Below, piece after piece: positions 1-5,013 of a stretch of 7,692 nucleotides of DNA (its first letter is position 1; every line of letters starts with the position of its first letter). Source of the DNA: Deferribacteres bacterium (GTDB lineage: Bacteria > Nitrospirota > Thermodesulfovibrionia > UBA6902); NCBI GenBank assembly GCA_013152795.1, contig JAADFS010000067.1, forward strand, positions 1 through 7,692, read 5' to 3'. The notes beneath the pieces were generated by a model. It was not told the origin of the DNA, made no database searches, and saw only the letters and a program-made list of their open reading frames with translations. The position numbers were made by a program, and so were the translations under genes.

Positions 1-100
1 CGCTCCATATCTCTATGTCAGCCCCGCAGTAACGGCACTTTATATCTTCGGGCTTCGGCTGTTTTATTTCATTGCTGCCCGGGCATTCGTTCTTGAACAT
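1..100 (-). CDS. Small zinc-ribbon protein, N-terminal part (cut by window edge)
   Basis: The first 33 codons of a minus-strand gene that continues beyond base 1. The visible protein starts MFKNECPGSNEIKQPKPE and has C6, then a C22-x2-C25-G knuckle, then an acidic-aromatic stretch ending EIWS. Cysteine pairs of this kind bind zinc. Very short proteins with a CPG start, a PE-x-IKC-x2-CG core and an EIW motif occur in many anaerobes from what I know of the family, usually with a second CxxC pair further on; that part lies outside the window. The start is supported by a GGGG-type ribosome binding site just upstream (AAAAGGGGTAATT before ATG). It is preceded by a structured leader containing two hairpins (123-143 and 171-201). 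The function is unknown; metal binding is the only safe inference. Confidence 0.7.
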   Translation of the reverse strand, partial: MFKNECPGSNEIKQPKPEDIKCRYCGADIEIWS

Positions 101-122
101 AATTACCCCTTTTCGTTACTGT

Positions 123-143
123 CTGCAAGGTGATACCTTACAG
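123..143 (-). promoter_or_regulatory. Hairpin in the 5' leader of the zinc-ribbon gene
   Basis: A 9-pair stem with a 3-nt loop (plus strand CTGCAAGGT, GAT, ACCTTACAG) ends 23 nt before the zinc-ribbon start codon at 100. One pair is G-U when read on the minus strand but A-C on the plus strand, so it folds better in the minus-strand transcript, the direction of the gene. There is no T-run after it, so a leader structure is more likely than a terminator. No ligand or partner can be named. Confidence 0.45.
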
Positions 144-170
144 GGTTTACATCATGCTGCCGCCTCCGTT

Positions 171-215
171 GCGGGAGGTCCTGCTTGGCAGGATCTCCCG
201 CCCGGTTCACGCAAC
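171..215. repeat. Hairpin plus GTTCACGCAAC, copy 1 of the repeated motif
   Basis: A near-perfect 14-pair hairpin (171-184 with 188-201, loop TTG) is followed after 3 nt by GTTCACGCAAC (205-215). It is the leftmost of five such units. The one non-Watson-Crick pair is G-U on the plus strand and A-C on the minus strand, which slightly favours plus-strand folding, although the neighbouring genes are on the minus strand. On the minus strand an alternative hairpin (CCTCC, CGCAAC, GGAGG) would use the same 3' arm, so two exclusive folds are possible ahead of the zinc-ribbon gene. Confidence 0.55.
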
Positions 216-233
216 CTTACTACTATACTATGG

Positions 234-274
234 CATAACAGGACTTAAATCCATGATTTAAGTCATAACAGGGC
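234..274. repeat. 9-bp palindrome flanked by a 30-bp-spaced direct repeat
   Basis: GACTTAAAT (242-250) and ATTTAAGTC (256-264) form a perfect inverted repeat around CCATG. CATAACAGG occurs at 234-242 and again at 264-272, exactly 30 bp apart, so the palindrome sits between the two direct copies. There is no T-run on either side. The site lies between the 91-aa gene and the zinc-ribbon gene, both minus strand, upstream of a possible -10 (TATAGT on the minus strand, 222-227). A protein-binding operator is one reading; an insertion footprint is another. Confidence 0.4.
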
Positions 275-308
275 AATTATGAAAACCCTCGGGCAGAAAC
301 CGGTTTCA

Positions 309-584
309 TCATATCTTGTTCCAGCAGTCCGCCTGCTGCAGGGATGAGTCCAGTATCCTGTTGAGTTCATCCTCGAGGATGGAATTCCTGGCCTTCAGAC
401 CCTCAAGCAGTTTCCTGGGGATCACAACCGAACACAGCTTGTCGTTTTTTATCAGTTGGAATTTAAAGGCAATATGCATAAAGATATAGAAAATACGAAG
501 CACGATGATAGAGCCGTCTATCTCTTTGATCTCTTCCACAATATCATAGGAAGGTACTTCGTGTTTTGTTACCTGTCTGTCCAT
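309..584 (-). CDS. Hypothetical 91-aa protein
   Basis: I do not recognise this protein. The N-terminal part (about residues 1-28) is mixed charged. Residues 28-46 are strongly hydrophobic and aromatic (IVLRIFYIFMHIAFKFQLI) and could be a buried strand pair or a single weak membrane segment. The C-terminal part from residue 54 (VVIPRKLLEGLKARNSILED) is predicted helical and amphipathic, ending near residue 82. A purine-rich ribosome binding site (GAGGTGAGG) stands about 10 nt before the ATG, which supports real translation. The next gene downstream on the same strand is the zinc-ribbon gene about 210 nt away; they could be co-transcribed, but the intervening hairpins argue for separate control. 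It is flanked on both sides by copies of the hairpin-GCAAC repeat, so it may belong to the same accessory element. Confidence 0.6.
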   Translation of the reverse strand: MDRQVTKHEVPSYDIVEEIKEIDGSIIVLRIFYIFMHIAFKFQLIKNDKLCSVVIPRKLLEGLKARNSILEDELNRILDSSLQQADCWNKI

Positions 585-638
585 TGTTTACTTACCTCAC
601 CTCTGTCTGTTTAATTTTATTTGCTTATACCTTATCGT

Positions 639-650
639 TCGCTTTATAAA
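639..650. repeat. 12-bp direct repeat TCGCTTTATAAA, copy A
   Basis: The same 12 bases recur at 896-907 in the same orientation, 257 bp away. Both lie within the hairpin-rich region. They may mark a duplicated segment, but the flanks of the two copies do not align well by eye. Confidence 0.4.
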
Positions 651-656
651 GGTCTT

Positions 657-682
657 CCGGCTCTCCTGCCGGTTTATGCAAC
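657..682. repeat. Hairpin plus GTTTATGCAAC, copy 2
   Basis: A 5-pair stem (CCGGC 657-661 with GCCGG 668-672, loop TCTCCT) runs directly into GTTTATGCAAC (672-682). The 11-mer is identical to the copy at 998-1008. On the minus strand this unit lies just upstream of the 91-aa gene that starts at 584. Confidence 0.55.
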
Positions 683-707
683 ATTCTTAATTAAGAAGCA
701 GTTGCAT
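676..707. repeat. Nested inverted repeat ATGCAAC / GTTGCAT
   Basis: ATGCAAC (676-682) pairs with GTTGCAT (701-707), and between them is a perfect 14-bp palindrome TTCTTAATTAAGAA (684-697). On the plus strand a TTTTT-like tract follows the right arm, so it could act as a weak plus-strand terminator. The left arm is the end of repeat copy 2, so the repeat motif here also has an inverted partner. Confidence 0.5.
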
Positions 708-760
708 TTTTACTCAGAGCTTCACACGCTGTCCGGGAACCATCATTCTGTAGCCTCTTT

Positions 761-931
761 TCAGTATCCCCCCTGAATGCGGCATGCTGATAATGCCGGC
801 TTCAGGAATAATTCGGAATAACAGCACATGTACTCATAAAATTCCCGGACAACCTGTCTGCGTATATGCAACAAAGACTTATTTCCAACGTCCAGTCGCT
901 TTATAAATCCTGTTGGGAATAACAGTAGCAT
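761..931 (-). CDS. Doubtful 56-aa reading frame
   Basis: This minus-strand frame starts at an ATG behind an AGGAGG box, but the 11-nt spacing is longer than ideal. The frame can be extended to a GTG at 997, giving 78 codons. The product (MLLLFPTGFIKRLDVGNKSL and onward) matches no family I know. Its 3' end coincides with a strong hairpin (772-806) and its middle contains a repeat unit, so the frame may be accidental over structured DNA. Only the ribosome binding site argues for translation. Confidence 0.2.
   Translation of the reverse strand: MLLLFPTGFIKRLDVGNKSLLHIRRQVVREFYEYMCCYSELFLKPALSACRIQGGY
772..806. repeat. Two-part 12-bp hairpin
   Basis: CCTGAA (772-777) pairs with TTCAGG (801-806) and CGGCAT (780-785) pairs with ATGCCG (793-798). 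A 2x2 internal loop separates the stems and a 7-nt loop closes them. No GCAAC motif follows, so it differs from the five repeat units. No T-run follows on either strand. Confidence 0.5.
846..872. repeat. Hairpin plus GTATATGCAAC, copy 3
   Basis: CGGACA (846-851) pairs with TGTCTG (855-860) around an ACC loop, and GTATATGCAAC (862-872) follows after 1 nt. The stem contains a G-U pair when read on the plus strand that would be an A-C mismatch on the minus strand. Confidence 0.5.
896..907. repeat. 12-bp direct repeat TCGCTTTATAAA, copy B
   Basis: Exact copy of 639-650. It lies 24 bp after repeat copy 3, whereas copy A lies before repeat copy 2, so the two are not in equivalent positions relative to the hairpin units. 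Confidence 0.4.
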
Positions 932-979
932 AAATCGTATTTCCTCCTCTCCCGTTTCCGGCGGGTTTGAAGCTTTTAC

Positions 980-1008
980 GGCAGATTCAACTGCCACGTT
1001 TATGCAAC
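980..1008. repeat. Hairpin plus GTTTATGCAAC, copy 4
   Basis: GGCAG (980-984) pairs with CTGCC (991-995) around ATTCAA. After 2 nt comes GTTTATGCAAC (998-1008), identical to copy 2. The CTGCCGTAAAA on the minus strand of this unit also occurs in the hairpin at 1124-1161. Confidence 0.55.
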
Positions 1009-1105
1009 CTCAGGGATATCCTCTCAATTTTATATCGGCTTCCCTGTTTTGTCTATTGAATTCGGCATTTATTTGCCCTACAGCGGCATTAACTTACAGG
1101 GGCAT

Positions 1106-1129
1106 AAAAATATCGCCTTGCGGGCAAGG
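1106..1129 (-). terminator. Possible terminator of the M23 peptidase gene
   Basis: Read on the minus strand, CCTTG, CCCG and CAAGG make a 5-pair, 4-nt-loop hairpin, followed after CGATA by a run of five T. It lies about 56 nt past the M23 stop codon. Its first arm is shared with the longer hairpin at 1124-1161, so the two folds exclude each other. The short stem and the gap before the T-run keep confidence low. Confidence 0.35.
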
Positions 1130-1177
1130 GAGCCTGCCGGTTTTACGGCAGCCTCCCTTGCTGTGTCTATGCGCAAC
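1124..1177. repeat. Long hairpin plus GTCTATGCGCAAC, copy 5
   Basis: This is the strongest hairpin of the set. GCAAGGGAG (1124-1132) pairs with CTCCCTTGC (1153-1161) and CTGCCG (1134-1139) with CGGCAG (1146-1151), with a single internal mismatch and a 6-nt loop. After 3 nt comes GTCTATGCGCAAC (1165-1177), a copy of the repeat motif with two extra bases. It begins only 8 bp past the M23 peptidase stop codon, so it may also help end that transcript. Confidence 0.6.
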
Positions 1178-1184
1178 ATTAAGG

Positions 1185-2579
1185 TCAAGGCAGATAGTCT
1201 GTTACATTCACTTTTATCCACCGGGGGTCCCACCAGTAAAGGGGAGACACCTCGTAACCGCCTATGAGCACTCCGAAATGAAGATGATCGCCGCCTGCAA
1301 GCCCTGTAGCGCCGGTTCTTCCTATTATATCACCTTTCCTGACCGACTGGCCTTCACGAACCATTATCTCCGACATATGCCCGTACAGACTCATGAGACC
1401 AAGCCCATGGTCGATTATTACGGCATTGCCGAAGATACCGAGATTTCCTGCAAACCTTACAACGCCGGTATTGGCGGCCTCAACCGGCGCACGGGCAAAT
1501 GAGGCAAGGTCATAGCCGAGATGTACGCTCTTGCTGACAGCCTTTTTATTATAATAATATGTTCTTTTGTCTCCGTATACAGCCATGACTTTGCTGTTCT
1601 TCAACTGCAGGAAAGGGCCTTCCCAGAGAATTTCCGGCTTTGTCTTGCGGGCAATCTCGATAAGCCTCTTTTCACTGTTTTTTCTCCATTTCTCATTTAC
1701 CATCCTGAAAGATGCTTCAGGGTCTGTTATATCCGTCTCATTTAATAACGGAGCAATAACGGTCTTGATGAAATTGTCGTTGATACGGATCGATGAAGAC
1801 CTGTATTTCTTCATTATCAGCCTCGTCGGAAGCGCCTTTACGGTACGGTTCCCGGCAGTGTCCTCTGCCACGGCATAAAAAACACTGTCCTTTCTGATGT
1901 CAAAAGGCGCAGGGAAAAACACATAGTAGACCGACTCCTTTTTTTTACGGTAACCGCCTGCCGCCTGCTCCGGTTCCTCATCAGCCGGTTCAGGCTGTAA
2001 ATCCGCCACAGCATATGCCCTGAATCTCCTGAAGGACTGTTCCTCACCTGAGCGTGTCTTGCCTGCAATTTCAATAAACACGGAACCGGCATCAGCAGCC
2101 CTCAGCACTGCAAATCCTCCGCTGCCCTGGTAAATAACTGAAGGTGCCCTTGCCACCTGAAGATCAGGCGGAACCGTATCGATCAAAGACGTGATATTAT
2201 ATTCAACCTTTTTCAGGATGCCTGACTTGGCTGTTATGACAGTGATTGCCTGACCGTCTTTTAATTTCAGGTCCTTCGGCCTTATCCGCAGTGTGTATGA
2301 CTTCTCCGCCACATCAGGGGTATCCTTCAATAATTCAACCTTTCTGCCGTCCTGATACACCGATATGTCTATGGAGACCATGTTTTCAGTCTGAAGCTGA
2401 ACGGTTTTATCAAGTGGCAGATAATCAAAGGCCTTTATACCCCGAACAACCGGCTCGGGAATAAGGAACAGTTGATAAACCACGTAAGCCGCCAAAAGAA
2501 TGACAAACGGCAGCAGGAGTGCCAGGCCGATACGGCTGAATCCTTCCCTCCTGTCTTTAATAAATCCGGTAAAATTCAC
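1185..2579 (-). CDS. Membrane-anchored M23 family (LytM-type) metallopeptidase
   Basis: An envelope protein, likely cutting peptidoglycan cross-links or controlling amidases. Numbering from the ATG at 2585, residues 19-42 form one hydrophobic membrane segment after a short basic N-terminus. Residues 45-260 look beta-rich and Ig-like, with an acidic then basic linker near 195-217. Residues 350-445 are the M23 domain: H355 and D359 in HLGYD, H403 in LYGHM, and H434 and H436 in HLHFG are all present, so the zinc site and catalytic histidines look intact and an active enzyme is expected. I chose the GTG at 2579 (464 aa) because the only ribosome binding site, AAGAGG, is 6 nt before it and directly abuts the ATG at 2585; the ATG remains possible. 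The gene stands alone and is divergent from yebC. Family assignment is firm; the cell-wall substrate is inferred. Confidence 0.93.
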   Translation of the reverse strand: MNFTGFIKDRREGFSRIGLALLLPFVILLAAYVVYQLFLIPEPVVRGIKAFDYLPLDKTVQLQTENMVSIDISVYQDGRKVELLKDTPDVAEKSYTLRIRPKDLKLKDGQAITVITAKSGILKKVEYNITSLIDTVPPDLQVARAPSVIYQGSGGFAVLRAADAGSVFIEIAGKTRSGEEQSFRRFRAYAVADLQPEPADEEPEQAAGGYRKKKESVYYVFFPAPFDIRKDSVFYAVAEDTAGNRTVKALPTRLIMKKYRSSSIRINDNFIKTVIAPLLNETDITDPEASFRMVNEKWRKNSEKRLIEIARKTKPEILWEGPFLQLKNSKVMAVYGDKRTYYYNKKAVSKSVHLGYDLASFARAPVEAANTGVVRFAGNLGIFGNAVIIDHGLGLMSLYGHMSEIMVREGQSVRKGDIIGRTGATGLAGGDHLHFGVLIGGYEVSPLYWWDPRWIKVNVTDYLP

Positions 2580-2626
2580 TGTCATCCTCTTCAGAATAAA
2601 GACATCTTATAATCAAATAGCCTCAA

Positions 2627-2655
2627 ATTATGCCTGATTTGGAAAATAATTGCAA
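2627..2655 (-). promoter_or_regulatory. Sigma-70 type promoter for the M23 peptidase gene
   Basis: On the minus strand, TTGCAA (2650-2655) and CATAAT (2627-2632) are separated by 17 nt, the ideal spacing. The -10 ends 41 nt before the ATG at 2585, giving a short leader. The match and position make it a good candidate. Confidence 0.6.
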
Positions 2656-2769
2656 GAAAAATCTGCACCTGTCTGTAACCCCTGGATATTACAGCCAAAT
2701 TCTTGGTTGTTGTAGATATTTTCCGACAGGCTATCCCGCATTTTCATGCAATATCAAGGTTCATATATA

Positions 2770-2799
2770 TTGCCTTTCAGCCGGAACATTGCTTATAAT
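2770..2799 (+). promoter_or_regulatory. Sigma-70 type promoter for the yebC-ruv operon
   Basis: TTGCCT (2770-2775) and a perfect TATAAT (2794-2799) are 18 nt apart. Transcription would start near 2806, giving a leader of about 100 nt before yebC. No LexA-like CTG-N10-CAG or Cheo-box-like site was seen next to it, so there is no visible sign of SOS control. Confidence 0.6.
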
Positions 2800-2908
2800 T
2801 ATCTGCACAATCAGGCCGGAAACCTGCATCCTGGCAACAGGCATCAACAGTACGGGCATCCTGCCTGAGACGATACCATCTTGAGAAGAAAAGGAATACC
2901 AGCAAACC

Positions 2909-3661
2909 ATGTCCGGACATTCAAAATGGGCGGGAATCAAGCACAAAAAGGCCATTGTTGACGCAAAGAGGGGCAAGATATTCTCAAAACTCTCAAAAGA
3001 GATAAGCGTTGCCGCAAAGATGGGCGGTGGCAATCCGGATATGAATCCCCGATTAAGGCTTGCCGTTGAAAAGGCCAAGGGAGTCAACATGCCCTCCGAC
3101 AATATCAAGCGGGCGATAATGAAGGGCACCGGTGAGCTTCCCGGCACAAATTATGAGGAAACAGTGTATGAAGGTTACGGCCCGGGCGGTGTCGCCATCA
3201 TGATCGAGGTATTGACAGACAACAAAAACAGGACGGTGGGCGAAATCAGGCACATCATGGCCAGACATAACGGCAATATGGGCGAAGCGGGATGCGTTGC
3301 GTGGATGTTCCATAAAAAGGGCTATATCCTTGTCGACAAGAAAGCCGTCGGCGAGGATGAACTTATGTCACTGGCCCTCGATGCAGGCGCCGAGGACTTC
3401 AAGAGCGACCCCGGCGAGGAAAACTATGAAATCATAACCGCACCCGAGGAGTTCAACAGGGTCAAGGAATTCCTCGAGCAAAAAAACATTCCCCTGACAC
3501 TTGCGGAAATCACCATGATCCCCCAGAGCTACGTAAAGCTTGAGGCACGCGATGCTGAAAAAATGCTGAAACTGATGGAGGCCCTTGAGGACCACGACGA
3601 CGTACAGAATGTGTATGCAAATTTCGACATCCCTGATGACATAATGGCAAAAAGCGGATGA
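2909..3661 (+). CDS. yebC: YebC/PmpR family translation or transcription factor
   Basis: A full-length 250-aa member of the YebC family. The signature N-terminus MSGHSKWAGIKHKKAIVDAK is intact, as are the central YEGYGPGGVAIMIE (87-100) and the C-terminal DHDDVQNVYANFDIPD (228-243). Family members were long described as DNA-binding regulators. More recent work on some members shows they help ribosomes through proline-rich stretches; the sequence here does not tell which role applies. The start is set by family alignment. AAGGA lies 14 nt upstream, a long spacing, so initiation may be modest. It is the first gene of the operon, and ruvC follows after 27 nt. The ATG overlapping its stop codon (3658) is not in frame with ruvC. 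Confidence 0.97.
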   Translation: MSGHSKWAGIKHKKAIVDAKRGKIFSKLSKEISVAAKMGGGNPDMNPRLRLAVEKAKGVNMPSDNIKRAIMKGTGELPGTNYEETVYEGYGPGGVAIMIEVLTDNKNRTVGEIRHIMARHNGNMGEAGCVAWMFHKKGYILVDKKAVGEDELMSLALDAGAEDFKSDPGEENYEIITAPEEFNRVKEFLEQKNIPLTLAEITMIPQSYVKLEARDAEKMLKLMEALEDHDDVQNVYANFDIPDDIMAKSG

Positions 3662-3688
3662 AAGGGGATCACCCGCAGACCGGTATCC

Positions 3689-4225
3689 ATGCGTATAATC
3701 GGCATTGACCCCGGCACCGTATGCTGCGGCTACGGCATTGTGGAGACCCGCACCCGCCGGGGAGGTTCACAGGCAAATCCCGTGCACATAATCTCCGGGG
3801 ATATCAGGCTGGATAAAAAGGAGCCACTGCCGGCAAGGCTGAAAACGCTTTACGACTCACTCAAATCAATCACCGAACAGTACAAGCCGTCCCACCTGTG
3901 CCTTGAAAAGATTTTTTACCATAAGAGCATACGCTCCGCCTTCACCCTCGGCTCTGCAAGGGGGGTTGTGCTGCTCCTGGCCGCTGAAAACAATATTCCG
4001 GTCTCGGAGTACAATTCAACGGAACTGAAGATGGCCCTCACAGGATACGGAAGGGCCGAAAAGAGACAGGTGCAGGAAATGGTGAAGGTAATCCTGAACC
4101 TGGACCGTTCGGATTCAACCCTCAGTGAAGACAGCACAGATGCCCTTGCCCTCTGCATATGCCACATCAATTCTTCAAGGGTTAGATGTAAGGAGCCAGG
4201 AGCCAGAAGTCAGGAGTCAGAATAA
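3689..4225 (+). CDS. ruvC: Crossover junction endodeoxyribonuclease RuvC
   Basis: The Holliday-junction resolvase: a dimer that nicks two strands of like polarity in junctions held by RuvAB. The four acidic metal ligands are visible as D7 (GIDPG), E73 (CLEKIFYHK), D148 and D151 (SEDSTDALAL), so the enzyme should be active. At 178 aa it is slightly long. The last 12 or so residues (CKEPGARSQESE) are encoded by AGGAGCCA/AGTCAGGA repeat DNA, not by family sequence, and the TAA stop is also in the repeat. The native C-terminus therefore seems to have been replaced or extended by an inserted repeat. The active site lies well before this. The ribosome binding site is weak; coupling to yebC is likely. 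Confidence 0.97.
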   Translation: MRIIGIDPGTVCCGYGIVETRTRRGGSQANPVHIISGDIRLDKKEPLPARLKTLYDSLKSITEQYKPSHLCLEKIFYHKSIRSAFTLGSARGVVLLLAAENNIPVSEYNSTELKMALTGYGRAEKRQVQEMVKVILNLDRSDSTLSEDSTDALALCICHINSSRVRCKEPGARSQESE

Positions 4226-4362
4226 AAAGATAAAAAACCGGACAGTTTCAGGATCTGACAACAGGGCAAAGGTACATCAGCCAGAAGAAACAAGCAAATT
4301 ACCAAAGGCACATTACAAAGCAATTCCGACTTCCGACTTCTGACTCCTATCTCCTGACTCCT
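4191..4362. repeat. Inverted-repeat element of AGGAGTCA units between ruvC and ruvA
   Basis: The left arm (4191-4222) is AGGAGCCAGGAGCCAGAAGT and onward; the right arm (about 4324-4362), read on the minus strand, is AGGAGTCAGGAGATAGGAGT and onward. Over 32 aligned bases about 26 match. Each arm is itself built of 7-8-bp AGTCAGG-like units. About 100 bp of A-rich sequence lies between the arms. In an RNA the arms would make a long hairpin inside the operon. It resembles a small non-autonomous element (MITE-like); no transposase is present. Confidence 0.65.
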
Positions 4363-4413
4363 CCGGGGATGAACTATTGCCGGATATCTGGTATTCTATT
4401 CTGAAAGTCAATT

Positions 4414-4418
4414 GGAGG
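4414..4418 (+). promoter_or_regulatory. Ribosome binding site that sets the ruvA TTG start
   Basis: GGAGG lies 7 nt before TTG at 4426. The encoded MIASLKGTV aligns with the usual RuvA start, and there is no ATG or GTG in a better position. Confidence 0.8.
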
Positions 4419-4425
4419 AACGGAC

Positions 4426-5010
4426 TTGATAGCTTCCCTCAAAGGCACTGTGCTGAGCAAAAAGCCTGAAGGAATAATCGTGGATGTAAGCGGCATCGGC
4501 TACCACGTCTCCATTCCACTGTCAAGCCTCGGCGATATCCCGGATACCGGCGGGCAGATATTCCTGCATACATACACCCATGTAAGGGAAGACGCGCTGC
4601 AGCTTTTCGGGTTTCTCACCGAAGAGGAGCGGAAGGTCTTTACCACACTTATGGGCATCAGCGGTGTGGGCCCCAAGCTCGGGCTTGCTATACTCTCCGG
4701 AATGTCTGTGCAGAGATTTACTGAAGCGGTGCACAATGAGGACGTGTCCCTGCTTGCCACCATTCCCGGCCTCGGTAAAAAGACCGCGGCAAGGCTCGTG
4801 CTCGAACTGAAAGGAAAGCTGCCTTCAGCCGGCGCCGGGGGGACACCTTCGCTTCAGAAAAGCTCGGCGGCAGAGGATGCCGTATCAGCGCTGGTCAACC
4901 TCGGCTACAACAGGTCAATATCCGCAAAGGCCGTGGACACAGCAGTGAAAAACGGCGCGGACGCCATTGAGGATATTATAAAGGAAGCATTAAAATATCT
5001 TACTGATTAG
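4426..5010 (+). CDS. ruvA: Holliday junction branch migration protein RuvA
   Basis: RuvA tetramers clamp the Holliday junction and load the RuvB motor. All three domains are visible in the 194 residues: the OB-fold (about 1-63) with the acidic-pin region VREDA at 53-57; two helix-hairpin-helix motifs, GISGVGPKLG (77-86) and IPGLGKKTAARL (113-124); and, after a Ser/Gly/Ala-rich flexible linker (132-147), the C-terminal RuvB-binding domain with ALVNLGY at 155-161. The length is typical of the family. The start codon is TTG, fixed by a strong GGAGG. ruvB begins 3 nt after its stop, so the two are almost certainly co-translated. The 200-nt gap before it holds the inverted-repeat element, the only sizeable break in the ruv cluster. 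Confidence 0.97.
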   Translation: MIASLKGTVLSKKPEGIIVDVSGIGYHVSIPLSSLGDIPDTGGQIFLHTYTHVREDALQLFGFLTEEERKVFTTLMGISGVGPKLGLAILSGMSVQRFTEAVHNEDVSLLATIPGLGKKTAARLVLELKGKLPSAGAGGTPSLQKSSAAEDAVSALVNLGYNRSISAKAVDTAVKNGADAIEDIIKEALKYLTD

Positions 5011-5013
5011 GTT

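Larger units (their letters stand above)
585..1184. other. 600-bp mostly non-coding region dense in hairpins
   Basis: No convincing conserved gene is visible on either strand. It holds four of the five hairpin-GCAAC units, a 14-bp palindrome (684-697) nested in an ATGCAAC/GTTGCAT inverted repeat, a long two-part hairpin (772-806), a 12-bp direct repeat TCGCTTTATAAA (639-650 and 896-907), and a weak 56-codon reading frame. Spacing of the repeat copies is 136-190 bp. It could be a decayed mobile element, a cluster of structured RNAs, or a regulatory leader complex. Confidence 0.5.
2580..2908. other. Divergent promoter region, no gene
   Basis: The gap between the M23 gene (minus) and yebC (plus) holds one promoter for each direction (2627-2655 and 2770-2799), facing away from each other. 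Reading frames inside it resemble no family and lack ribosome binding sites. A loose inverted repeat (CAGGCA and TGCCTG, about 2839-2868) lies in the yebC leader. Nothing else stands out. Confidence 0.6.

Noticed and set aside
1064..1105. Three GGCAT copies
   Set aside because: A 5-mer at uneven spacing (21 and 16 bp) is not beyond chance.
171..1177. c-di-GMP-I (GEMM) or other known riboswitch
   Set aside because: The conserved GEMM core segments (GCAAACC-like and ACGCAAAGCC-like) are not present on either strand, and I could not match other riboswitch cores.
171..1177. Integron attC array
   Set aside because: The tags begin with GTT and end with AAC, but the order and RRRY/RYYY pattern of attC core sites are not met, and no integrase is in view.
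171..1177. CRISPR array
   Set aside because: The repeated unit is only 11-13 bp with variable stems, spacing is irregular (136-467 bp), and no cas gene is present.
1002..1502. 166-aa plus-strand reading frame
   Set aside because: It lies mostly opposite the M23 gene and covers a hairpin unit; composition is cysteine- and proline-rich with no family resemblance.
1838..2092. 84-aa frame inside the M23 gene, same strand
   Set aside because: Alternative frame of a clearly coding gene, with basic low-complexity sequence.
2630..2884. 84-aa plus-strand frame upstream of yebC
   Set aside because: No ribosome binding site or family resemblance, and it overlaps both divergent promoters.
2761..3147. 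128-aa minus-strand frame across the yebC start
   Set aside because: Shadow of yebC and its promoter region; no conserved features.
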